Assembly (NCBI GenBank): GCA_902493895.1
Contig: CABUQW010000004.1
Span: 27,533-91,532 of the forward strand
DNA from: an uncultured Collinsella sp.
GTDB taxonomy: Bacteria > Actinomycetota > Coriobacteriia > Coriobacteriales > Coriobacteriaceae
Direction: 5' to 3'
Length of the DNA: 64,000 bases
Positions 1-9,331 of this stretch are shown here, one piece after another. The translations under genes and the position numbers were made by a program. The stretch's first letter is position 1, and each line of letters opens with the position of its first letter. The notes below the pieces were generated by a model. It had not been told where the DNA came from and did not search any database. It saw nothing but the letters and a program-made list of their open reading frames with translations.

Positions 1-363
1 ACCACGGCCTTTGCCCTGGTTACGATATTGGTGATTTTCGCTATGTTTGCATCCGTTTCTTCATGCACAGATAGAGCCCGCTATAGCGGAGGAGATGATT
101 ACCTTGTCTTTGGAGCCGGCAGCGTTCATTCTATTGAGGGAACGGAACTCGTAATCCAAACAGACAACAGTCCCCGCTACACCGACGCTGGAAAGCAAAC
201 CCGGATTACATTCCCCTCATCTGGCCGAATCAAAGACAAGCTTTCCCAAATCAAAGTTGGGACAAGAGTTTCCTACTCACGCTTTGAGTCGGTAGACGCA
301 TCTGGATCATACGAGGGAAACGATATCGAAATTGAACAGGCAAACACTATAAGGAGATGTTGA
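1..363 (+). CDS. Putative lipoprotein, 5' end outside the window
   Basis: The reading frame is open from the first base of the window and stops with TGA at 361-363, so the true start is probably upstream. The visible N-terminus is hydrophobic (FALVTILVIFAMFASVSSC) and ends in VSSC, which fits a lipobox, so the mature protein would begin at that Cys and be anchored outside the membrane. About 100 polar residues follow, rich in Ser, Thr and Asp, with no motif I recognise. An internal TTG at 28 could serve as a start but would shorten the signal peptide. Function unknown. It points towards the 3' end of ligA, 35 bp away. Confidence 0.55.
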   Translation, partial: TTAFALVTILVIFAMFASVSSCTDRARYSGGDDYLVFGAGSVHSIEGTELVIQTDNSPRYTDAGKQTRITFPSSGRIKDKLSQIKVGTRVSYSRFESVDASGSYEGNDIEIEQANTIRRC

Positions 364-398
364 GGAACTGAGCCTCTGCGCAGCTCCTCAACAAATCA

Positions 399-2699
<2,301 letters not shown>

Positions 2700-2735
2700 T
2701 CAAACCGCACCGAATCGGCAGCCGCCAGACTGGGG

Positions 2736-2938
2736 TGGACAGTTAGTTCAGATACGTATAAATCCTAGAGCTGGATTAGGCACGAACACCCCTGTTTCAA
2801 CTCATTTGGGCTCCTCGAGACCATGTAAACGTCCCGCTCGCCCTCCCAAACACCCATTCAAACCCCATCCCAATCTAAAATTGCTCAAAACGCATCCCAA
2901 GCTGCCCCAGATTTATACGTATCTGAACTAACTGTCCA
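2736..2938. repeat. Perfect 29-bp inverted repeat with a 145-bp spacer
   Basis: Arms at 2736-2764 and 2910-2938 are exact reverse complements (left arm begins TGGACAGTTAGTTCAGATAC). The spacer has no open reading frame of note and no obvious terminator. The element lies upstream of ligA and beyond the htrA terminator. Arm length and spacing resemble those of small invertible segments or a MITE-like insertion, but no invertase or transposase gene is near. It occupies most of the 449-bp gap between ligA and htrA. Confidence 0.85.
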
Positions 2939-2974
2939 AGCCCTTCCAAACCAAGCCTCTTGCCTGCCACAAGT

Positions 2975-3003
2975 GATCCGTTTTCCTCCGTCCCCAACGG
3001 ATC
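2975..3003. repeat. Dispersed repeat motif GATCCGTTTTCCTCCG with short palindrome
   Basis: The 21-bp stretch from 2975 is followed by AACGGATC, which pairs with its first eight bases. Close copies occur at 38140-38160, reverse-complemented at 38181-38201, and at 47543-47563, always between genes. No function can be assigned. Confidence 0.6.
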
Positions 3004-3012
3004 AATAGGAAA

Positions 3013-3050
3013 AGAGGGGGCTGTCTCGCGTTGACGGGACAGCCCCCTCT
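3013..3050 (-). terminator. Rho-independent terminator of the htrA-type gene
   Basis: Arms 3013-3024 and 3039-3050 (AGAGGGGGCTGT and its complement) form a 12-bp GC-rich stem, followed on the minus strand by TTTTCC. It begins 27 bp after the protease stop codon. Confidence 0.85.
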
Positions 3051-3076
3051 GGCTTCGATATGTGTGGAGTGGCTCG

Positions 3077-4531
3077 TTAGTAACCCTGACCGTAGCCCTG
3101 GCCCTGCTGGCCCAGCAGTTCCTCCAGATACTGGCGCAGCTGCTCGTCGGTAATACCGCCGTTGCCAGTGTCGGTCGCGCTGTCGTCCTGCTGCTGGTTC
3201 TGCAGCTTCTCATCGGAGCCCAGCTCGACGGTGACCTTCTTCTCTTCCTTACCGCGCACGAGTGTGATCTCGACCTTCTCACCCACCTCGTGGCTGCGCA
3301 GCGCGATGATCAGGCCATCGGCGCTCGTAATCTCGTCATCGCCCAGCTTGGTGATGACGTCGCCTTCTTGGATGCCAGCCTTGGCAGCAGGGCCGTCCTC
3401 AACGACGCTCGCCACGTATGCGCCGCTATCGGTGCTCAGCTTGTTGGTGCGGGCGTTGAGCGCATTGACGCTCGAAAGCGTGGCACCCAGGTACGGGTGA
3501 ACCGGCGTCTTGCCGTCGATGATCTGGTCGGCAATGTTCTTGGCGTAGTTAACGGGAATAGCAAAGCCCACGCCCGAGCTGGAGCCCGAATAGCTCTCGA
3601 TAAGCGAGTTGATACCCACCAGCTCACCGTTGTCGTTGACGAGCGCGCCGCCGGAGTTGCCCGGGTTGATGGCGGCATCGGTCTGGATCATGTTGGCATA
3701 GATGGTGTTGCCGCTGGTAGAGCTCATGGCCGTGGAGCGATACAGCGCCGACACAATGCCCGTAGAGACAGACTGTTCGTTACCGAACGGCGAACCGATT
3801 GCCATGACCCACTCGCCCACGTTGAGCTTGGAGGAATCACCGATCTCGATCGGCGTGAGCTTGGAGGCGTCGGCGTCCTTGAGCTTGATGACGGCCAGGT
3901 CGCTCGAGGCATCGTTGCCCACGAACTCGGCCTCGTACGTGGTTCCGTCGTCCATGGTAACCACGTACTGGTCATAGCCGTCGACCACGTGGTTGTTGGT
4001 GAGGATGTGGCCCTCGGTATCGAGCACCACGCCCGAACCGACGCTGCCCGAGTTGTCCGACTCGTCGGCAGACTGCGAAAGCGAGCCATTCTGGCTGCCG
4101 CTCGAAGTGGCGGTGATGGAAACCACGGAGGGCAATGCCTTGGCAGAAACGGCCTCGGCCAACGTGGTGTCCTCGGAGTCGATGGTGATCTTTTGCGTCG
4201 ACGAACCCGAAGCACCCGCCGTCACGGCATTCTTTCCGCCGCCAATGTTGAGCGTGCCGCTCATAATGAGCGCGATGACCAGCAGGGCGCCACAGGCGCA
4301 GCCGGCAAGCGCCGTAATAAAGATCGGCAGCTTTTTGGTCTTGGTCTTGACCACCGTGTGCTTGTTTACAACCTGCTGACTGTCCAGCGGCTGGCCGGTC
4401 TGCGTGTCGTAGGCCTGCACATAGGGAATGTTGCTGTCGGCAGGCGTCGACTCCACCTGCACGCGCGGCTGCTGCTGAGTCTCGCCGGCATTGCCAACAT
4501 CCTGGGGACGCTGGGAATCGTACTCGCTCAT
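3077..4531 (-). CDS. Membrane-anchored HtrA/DegP-type serine protease with PDZ domain
   Basis: A trypsin-fold protease expected to degrade or refold damaged proteins at the cell surface. The 484-residue product has a polar, Gln-rich cytoplasmic N-terminus, one membrane helix (about residues 68-91), a Ser/Thr-rich linker, the protease domain and a C-terminal PDZ domain. The triad is visible: His in NNHVVDGYD, Asp in SSDLAVIKL, and Ser in NPGNSGGAL. The PDZ carries PAAKAGIQEGDVITKLGDDE. The tail is Gly/Gln/Tyr-rich (GQGYGQGY). The ATG at 4531 has AAAGG upstream, whereas the longer frame has no good ribosome site. It is single, with its own terminator. Exact orthology within the HtrA family is not claimed. 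Confidence 0.93.
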   Translation of the reverse strand: MSEYDSQRPQDVGNAGETQQQPRVQVESTPADSNIPYVQAYDTQTGQPLDSQQVVNKHTVVKTKTKKLPIFITALAGCACGALLVIALIMSGTLNIGGGKNAVTAGASGSSTQKITIDSEDTTLAEAVSAKALPSVVSITATSSGSQNGSLSQSADESDNSGSVGSGVVLDTEGHILTNNHVVDGYDQYVVTMDDGTTYEAEFVGNDASSDLAVIKLKDADASKLTPIEIGDSSKLNVGEWVMAIGSPFGNEQSVSTGIVSALYRSTAMSSTSGNTIYANMIQTDAAINPGNSGGALVNDNGELVGINSLIESYSGSSSGVGFAIPVNYAKNIADQIIDGKTPVHPYLGATLSSVNALNARTNKLSTDSGAYVASVVEDGPAAKAGIQEGDVITKLGDDEITSADGLIIALRSHEVGEKVEITLVRGKEEKKVTVELGSDEKLQNQQQDDSATDTGNGGITDEQLRQYLEELLGQQGQGYGQGY

Positions 4532-4560
4532 GGCTGCGATCCTTTCGTCAAATAACCAAA

Positions 4561-4584
4561 GGCCCGCCAAACATATGGCGGGCC
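4561..4584 (-). terminator. Hairpin between the GlnR-like gene and the protease gene
   Basis: GGCCCGCCA and TGGCGGGCC form a perfect 9-bp stem, followed on the minus strand by TTTGGTTATTT. It lies about 155 bp after the stop of the GlnR-like gene and just upstream of the protease start. It could end the glnA transcript or sit in the protease leader. Confidence 0.6.
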
Positions 4585-4739
4585 ATCATTGTTCACGTTG
4601 AGTTGTACCCCAATATGCGGGCGCAAGTGTATGAGAACGCAATCTTTTAGGAAGGCTTAAGTTCTGTTGCAGGCCCGAAAGGAACCCGCATCTGCGTCAA
4701 AACCACTACAAAGGCGCGTGTCCCCTTTGTGGCGGAAAT

Positions 4740-5402
4740 CTAGTCCTTAAACAGATAGCCCACGCCGCGGACGGTGGTGATGTGTGCCGCGATCTGCGGG
4801 CCCACCTTGGAGCGGATACGTCGAATGTGCACGTCGACGGTGCGCGTGCCGCCGCAGTACTCAAAGCCCCACACGCGGTGCAGCAGCACCTCGCGGCTGT
4901 AGGCGCGGTTGGGATGCGTCGCCAAAAAGCTCAGCAGCGAGTACTCCATCAACGTCAGGTCGATGGGTTCGTCATCGAGCGTCACCTGGTAGGTAGCCAG
5001 GTTAATCTCGAGGTTGTCGATGTTGAGCACATCGTCGGCGGCGACGGTCTCCTCCTCGCCCATCAAGCGCTGCGCGCGAGCCTTGAGCTCGTTGGGCGTC
5101 GCCGTGGGGCATACAAAGTCGGCATGCGCGTGATTGGGCAGGCGCAAGGTACCGAGCGCCTCGTCGTCGACGATCACCAGCATGGGAACGCCGCCGCGGT
5201 CGTCGAGCCATTTGGCAATCTGATCGATGCGGTCGCTGCGGATGCCATCGGAATCGAGAATCAGCAAGTCAAAGTCGTGCGCTGCAGTCGGCGAATCGGG
5301 GGTTGCCAGGCTCACCTCGACACCCAGGGTGGTCGTCAAGCTGCGGGCAAACTCGTGGAAGCGCGTCGTGCGCGCCATGAACAGGGCACTCTTATCGGAC
5401 AT
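4740..5402 (-). CDS. Atypical OmpR-family response regulator, GlnR-like
   Basis: A 220-residue DNA-binding regulator. The C-terminal half is a clear OmpR/PhoB winged helix (LMEYSLLSFLATHPNRAYSR, then TRTVDVHIRRIRSKVG and VRGVGYLF). The N-terminal receiver is degenerate: an Asp is present at the phosphorylation position (LLILDSD, Asp50), but the acidic pair near the N-terminus and the conserved Lys before Pro are missing. No histidine kinase is adjacent. It lies 50 bp behind glnA on the same strand with no terminator between, so it is probably co-transcribed. Actinobacterial GlnR, which controls nitrogen genes, is an orphan OmpR-type regulator of this kind; assignment to GlnR is inferred from context. 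ATG at 5402 has GGAGG 5 bp upstream. Confidence 0.8.
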   Translation of the reverse strand: MSDKSALFMARTTRFHEFARSLTTTLGVEVSLATPDSPTAAHDFDLLILDSDGIRSDRIDQIAKWLDDRGGVPMLVIVDDEALGTLRLPNHAHADFVCPTATPNELKARAQRLMGEEETVAADDVLNIDNLEINLATYQVTLDDEPIDLTLMEYSLLSFLATHPNRAYSREVLLHRVWGFEYCGGTRTVDVHIRRIRSKVGPQIAAHITTVRGVGYLFKD

Positions 5403-5452
5403 ATCGGCCTCCAAGGAAATGAGCTCAATCGTACTGAAACAAGTCAGCGCGA

Positions 5453-6790
5453 TTAGGAGTTCGCCAGGTAGTGCTTAATCTCCCACTCGGTAATCGTAGA
5501 CTCAAACTTATGCCACTCGTCGCGCTTCTTTTTGAGGAAGAAGCTGTGGATGTGCTCGCCGAGGGCATCCTTCATAAACTGCGAGTCCTCAAACACGTCG
5601 AGCGCCTCTTTGAGCGAACGCGGCAGCGGCGTGTAGCCGGCCTCGACCATCTGACGGTCGGTGAGCTTGAGCGTCTCGGCCGTTGCCTCGGGCGGGAGTT
5701 CCAGCTTGCGCTCGATGCCGTCCAGACCAGCCGCCAGCGTGACGGCGTTGACCAGGTACGGATTGGCCATGGGGTCGGGGCTGCGAAGCTCGATGCGCGT
5801 GGACAGCTGCTTGCCGGGCTTGTAGACCGGGATGCGGACCATGCTCGCACGGTTGCGCAGGCCCCACGTGGCGTACTGCGGCACGGAGTCGCCACCCGTG
5901 GTGATGCGCTTGTACGAATTGACCGTGGGGTTGGTGATGGCGCTGATCTCGCGCGCGTGTGCCAGAATGCCGGCCATGTAGTGCTTGGCAATATCGGAGA
6001 GGTGGTACTTCTCGTCATCCTCGCCCCAAAAGACGTTGTTGCCGTCGTGGTCGAACAGCGACTGATGCAAAAACATGGCGCTGCCGTCCTCGCCCGCCAA
6101 CGGCTTGGGCATAAAAGAGGCATGGCAGCCGCTCTCGTAGGCCTGCTGCTTAATGATGAGCTTGGCCGTGGTGATGGCGTCGGACATGCTCAGGGCCTCG
6201 GCGTGGCGCAGGCTCATGCCGTGCTGCGAGCGGCCGGCGGCGTGGAAGGTGTACTCCACGGGCACGGACATCTTCTCGAGCGTGAGGACCGTGTTGCGGC
6301 GCAGGTCGCGGGCGGCATCGCTCACCGAAAGATCGAAGTAGCCCACGTTGTCGAGCGGCTCGGGGGTGTGCTCGTCGGGGAAGTAGTAATACTCCAGCTC
6401 GGCGCCCACGTTGAGCAGATAGCCGGCCTTCTCGGCCTTGCGGAACATGCGGCGCAGGGCATCGCGCGGGTCGCCGGCAAACGGCTTGCAATCGGGAGTG
6501 CACACGTCGCAGAACACGCGGGCGACGCCGTTGTGGCTCGGGCGCCACGGCAAAATCTGGAAGGTCGAAGCATCGGGGAATGCCAGCATGTCGGCTTCCT
6601 CGGGCGTGGCAAAGCCCTCGATGGCCGAGCCGTCAAAGCCAATACCCTCCTCAAAAGCGACCTCGAGGTCCTCGGGGCTAATGGCAAAGTTCTTGAGGCG
6701 GCCGAGAATGTCGACGAACCACAAACGCACAAAGCGGATGTCACGCTGCTCTACGGAGCGGAGTACGTAATCGATGTTCTGCTGGTTCAT
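5453..6790 (-). CDS. glnA: Glutamine synthetase, type I (alpha subtype)
   Basis: Makes glutamine from glutamate, ammonia and ATP, the main entry of nitrogen in poor media. The 445-residue length and the absence of the adenylylation-site insert match the shorter GSI-alpha enzymes. Conserved pieces are visible: FDGSAIEGFA near the N-terminus, the substrate-binding GAELEYYYF, HQSLFDHDGNN in the ATP region, NPTVNSYKRI, and SPDPMANPYL. ATG at 6790 follows AAAGGGGAGCGAC. A sequence resembling a GlnR site lies 66-81 bp upstream of the start, and the GlnR-like regulator gene follows directly, so the two genes look like a small nitrogen-control operon. Confidence 0.97.
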   Translation of the reverse strand: MNQQNIDYVLRSVEQRDIRFVRLWFVDILGRLKNFAISPEDLEVAFEEGIGFDGSAIEGFATPEEADMLAFPDASTFQILPWRPSHNGVARVFCDVCTPDCKPFAGDPRDALRRMFRKAEKAGYLLNVGAELEYYYFPDEHTPEPLDNVGYFDLSVSDAARDLRRNTVLTLEKMSVPVEYTFHAAGRSQHGMSLRHAEALSMSDAITTAKLIIKQQAYESGCHASFMPKPLAGEDGSAMFLHQSLFDHDGNNVFWGEDDEKYHLSDIAKHYMAGILAHAREISAITNPTVNSYKRITTGGDSVPQYATWGLRNRASMVRIPVYKPGKQLSTRIELRSPDPMANPYLVNAVTLAAGLDGIERKLELPPEATAETLKLTDRQMVEAGYTPLPRSLKEALDVFEDSQFMKDALGEHIHSFFLKKKRDEWHKFESTITEWEIKHYLANS

Positions 6791-6855
6791 GTCGCTCCCC
6801 TTTCTTTCGGGCGGGTTTCGACTGGTCTATATCGCAGATACTATCGCAGAAAAAT

Positions 6856-6871
6856 GTTTCCGCAGGGTTAA
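6856..6871 (-). promoter_or_regulatory. Possible GlnR-type operator upstream of glnA
   Basis: On the minus strand the sequence reads TTAAC, six bases, GAAAC. The published actinobacterial GlnR half-site pattern is gTnAc-n6-GaAAc, so all strongly conserved bases except the first match. It lies 66-81 bp upstream of the glnA start codon, a plausible place for an activator. One motif of this size can arise by chance. Confidence 0.45.
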
Positions 6872-6924
6872 AGCGTATCAAGCGCTCAAAAAACGTGTGC
6901 GAACAGGCAGTTGCGAACGAGCGG

Positions 6925-7947
6925 CTAGCGCGAGGTCGAGGCGCGGTGTTCGATGTGACCGGGGATCTCGATGCGTTTGGGCGCCAGCTTTGCGGCCTCG
7001 CCCACCGTGGTGGTGACGACGTCGATGCGCTCGGACAGGCGCTCGACCACGCGCTCGGCAATGGTGAGGGTATCCTGCGCGGCCGTTGTCACACCGCCAA
7101 AGAGCACATGGTTCCAGGGATAGTCGTCAAACGTTGCGATCTTGAGACCCGCTGGCAACGAGGGTCCCAACTGTGCCAGTGCCTCGGTTAGGCGCAGGAA
7201 GACCAGGCCGTTGGCAGCGATAAGGCCGAGTCTTTTGCCCGCATAGCCGCGGATAGTCTCGTCCAAACGGCCAGCGCCCGTGGCACCGCCATCGACCAGG
7301 GTGACGACCTCGCCCGCAAGACCGCGTTGCGAAAGCTCGTCGGCAAAGGCCTCGGCGCGCTCTCGACGCACGGGACTGTCGTCGCTTGCCTCGGTGAGCA
7401 GGCACAGGCGCTCGCTGCCCGCAGCGGCCAAGGCGTCTACCAAGCCGGCGACCAACTCACGGTTGTTAGATGTCACCAGATCGACACCGCCGGCGGCAAC
7501 ATCGCGGTCAAGCAGCACAACGGGCAGGCGCCCCGCGGCCGCGGCGATCGCCTTGTCGTTGCCGCCACAAGTGTTGACGACCAGACCGTCCACGCCGGCA
7601 TCGATAAGCCTGGTGAGCGACTCGGCCTCCTTGGCGGGATCGTTGCCGCTAATGGCCGTCATAAGCGAGCAGCCGCGCGCGGCGGCGCTGGCGGAAAGCC
7701 CTTCGAGCATGGCGCTCGAGAACGGGTTGGCGATGTCGGCCAGGATCACGCCGATGAGGTTGGTGTGCGAGCTGCGCAGATTGCGCGCGGCGGCACGCGG
7801 GCGATAGCCGGTGCGCTCGATGACCTCGGCAATACGGGCACGGGTCTCCTCGGTCATTTGCCCGGGACGGTTGTTGAGATAGCGCGAGACCGTGGCCGGG
7901 CTCACGCCCGCCTCGGCGGCAATGTCCTTGATTCTCATCTGCGCCAT
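6925..7947 (-). CDS. LacI-family transcriptional regulator
   Basis: A 340-residue repressor-type protein. The N-terminal helix-turn-helix is canonical (RIKDIAAEAGVSPATVSRYL) with the hinge helix region RAAARNLRSSHTN, followed by a periplasmic-binding-protein-like effector domain (LIGVILADIANPF, then DGLVVNTCGG, VVLLDRD and ATFDDYPW). The ligand is probably a sugar, but no transporter or sugar enzyme lies next to it to tell which. The start is uncertain: ATG at 7947 and ATG at 7938 both keep the HTH intact, and neither has a strong ribosome site. It is transcribed alone, towards glnA. Confidence 0.9.
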   Translation of the reverse strand: MAQMRIKDIAAEAGVSPATVSRYLNNRPGQMTEETRARIAEVIERTGYRPRAAARNLRSSHTNLIGVILADIANPFSSAMLEGLSASAAARGCSLMTAISGNDPAKEAESLTRLIDAGVDGLVVNTCGGNDKAIAAAAGRLPVVLLDRDVAAGGVDLVTSNNRELVAGLVDALAAAGSERLCLLTEASDDSPVRRERAEAFADELSQRGLAGEVVTLVDGGATGAGRLDETIRGYAGKRLGLIAANGLVFLRLTEALAQLGPSLPAGLKIATFDDYPWNHVLFGGVTTAAQDTLTIAERVVERLSERIDVVTTTVGEAAKLAPKRIEIPGHIEHRASTSR

Positions 7948-8072
7948 AGCGCACCCCGTTTCCCAATTGTCGGCGGTCTGAGCCATTTTAGGCATTTTTT
8001 TAAAAAACTCGGTTGCAAAACGCTGTAGGTGAGCAGCATCGTTTTTGCGTCTCGAGCAGATGCGATGATGGG

Positions 8073-8765
8073 CTAGATGGCCGAGTCTTTGGACAGCTCA
8101 AAATAATCGGGATGCAAGGCAATAACCGGGCCCTGCTCCTCGGGCATCAGATGCAAGTGTGTCTCGGCCAGATAGCTCGCCGCATCGGTATCGCCCCTCT
8201 TAATGGCCTCGAGAATTCGGCGATGCTGCCGACGAATCGGCTCCCAATCCAGATCCTGCGACACCATACGCAGCCAGTTATACCGCTCAAAATGCGTATT
8301 GATGCTCTTCATCCAATCCCACAGCATGTGGCGACCGGCAATCACAAAACACGTCTCATGGAACAGGTTGTCCAGATCGAAAAAGCGACGCGTTTCGCTA
8401 TGGTCGAGCGACTCGGACTCGGCAAGAATCTGCTCCAGCCGATGCTTTTGCTCGGGCGAGGCGGCCGAACAGCATTTAATAAGCACGCTTCTCTCGAGTT
8501 TCTCGCGCAAGAAACAGGCATTCTCGGCACGCTCCATGCTGATTTTCGAGACATAGGTGCCGCTTTTGGGACGCGTTTCCACCAGCTCCTGCTCACGCAG
8601 GCGCACAAAGGACTCGCGAATGGGCGTGCGCCCGATTCCCGTCTCCTTTTCCAGACCAATCGCCGAAAGGCGCGTGCCGGGCCTGAGCTCGGCATAGATG
8701 ATCTTGGACCGCAGTGCGTTGTATGCCTGATCTTGCAGGCTCTGATAATGCTGGTGTTGTTCCAT
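8073..8765 (-). CDS. GntR-family regulator, FCD subfamily
   Basis: A 230-residue regulator with an N-terminal GntR winged helix (LRSKIIYAELRPGTRLSAIG, GIGRTPIRESFVRLREQ, RPKSGTYVSKI) and an all-helical FCD effector domain that usually binds small carboxylic acids, often with a metal (FHETCFVIAGRHMLW, then HRRILEAIKRGD near the end). ATG at 8765 is chosen because GAGGG precedes it and the protein then begins MEQHQHYQS; a longer in-frame extension runs into intergenic palindromes. No metabolic gene is adjacent on the same strand, so its target is not evident. Confidence 0.9.
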   Translation of the reverse strand: MEQHQHYQSLQDQAYNALRSKIIYAELRPGTRLSAIGLEKETGIGRTPIRESFVRLREQELVETRPKSGTYVSKISMERAENACFLREKLERSVLIKCCSAASPEQKHRLEQILAESESLDHSETRRFFDLDNLFHETCFVIAGRHMLWDWMKSINTHFERYNWLRMVSQDLDWEPIRRQHRRILEAIKRGDTDAASYLAETHLHLMPEEQGPVIALHPDYFELSKDSAI

Positions 8766-8836
8766 AAAGCCCTCGGATGAAGCCCACGGTTTGTCGAATA
8801 TCACCCGTAATACTATCGCATCCCCCGCCCCCTCAT

Positions 8837-8905
8837 AAGTTGCGGTGGAATAGTTCCTGTTCAAAGCCTTCAGCAGCAAAAACAGGAACTATTCCACCGC
8901 AACTT
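8837..8905. repeat. Perfect 25-bp inverted repeat, AGTTGCGGTGGAATA family
   Basis: Arms 8837-8861 and 8881-8905 are exact complements around a 19-base loop. The outer 15 bases (AGTTGCGGTGGAATA) are the same as in the palindromes at 12.84 and 21.25 kb, and the loop reads AAGGCTTTG on the minus strand, recalling AAGGCCTTTG there. It lies upstream of the GntR gene in the intergenic region before AAA+ ATPase 1. Confidence 0.85.
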
Positions 8906-8969
8906 CCAACAGTCTTTTTGGGACGGGGCTTTTTGGCCACCCCGGGCCGCAGGTCGGCCCCTTGCCACA

Positions 8970-9117
8970 AAAGCGGCCCATCTACTACGTTAACGCGGAG
9001 AGCCCAGACCATGCTGAAAAGTGCGAAAACAAAACCGCTGGTAGAGAGCTTGTCGATTTTCGAAAAAGCCGACTATGGTTGACCCCTGCGGCTTAAACGT
9101 AGTAGATAGGCCCTTTT
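8970..9117. repeat. Imperfect inverted repeat with a 104-bp spacer
   Basis: Arms at 8970-8991 and 9096-9117 share the core ATCTACTACGTT and complement one another with one mismatch and one indel. The spacer contains a weak promoter-like pair (TTGTCG, 18 bp, TATGGT) pointing right towards ATPase 1. This and the palindrome at 8837 fill much of the 566-bp gap between the GntR gene and ATPase 1; nothing coding is seen in it. Confidence 0.65.
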
Positions 9118-9250
9118 CGTGGCGCAGCACTACTGCACCCCAAATTGGCACCCCGAGCCCTCGTGAGTTGCCAACAAGCTGTTCGCCCAGCGCTTTATCC
9201 GCGCGGCATTTGGAAAATAGCACCACCGCAAAACCCGCGAGTAGCGCTTA

Positions 9251-9316
9251 CTTTACTATATCTCACTATACTTTGCTATATCTTGCTATACTTTGCTATA
9301 TCTTGCTATATCTTGA
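9251..9316 (+). repeat. Array of six 10-bp repeats before AAA+ ATPase 1
   Basis: Six contiguous decamers (9251-9310): CTTTACTATA, TCTCACTATA, CTTTGCTATA, TCTTGCTATA, CTTTGCTATA, TCTTGCTATA, then a partial TCTTGA. The period is exactly 10 bp, about one helical turn, so all cores face the same side of DNA. The array ends 21 bp before the ATG of the ATPase. A similar six-unit array precedes the paralogue at 61.1 kb. The TATA-rich units could also contain the promoter. Confidence 0.9.
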
Positions 9317-9331
9317 GCAAAGGTGGCTCAC

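Noticed and set aside
9251..9316. Tandem repeats as a CRISPR array
   Set aside because: Units are contiguous 10-mers without spacers, and no cas gene is in the window.
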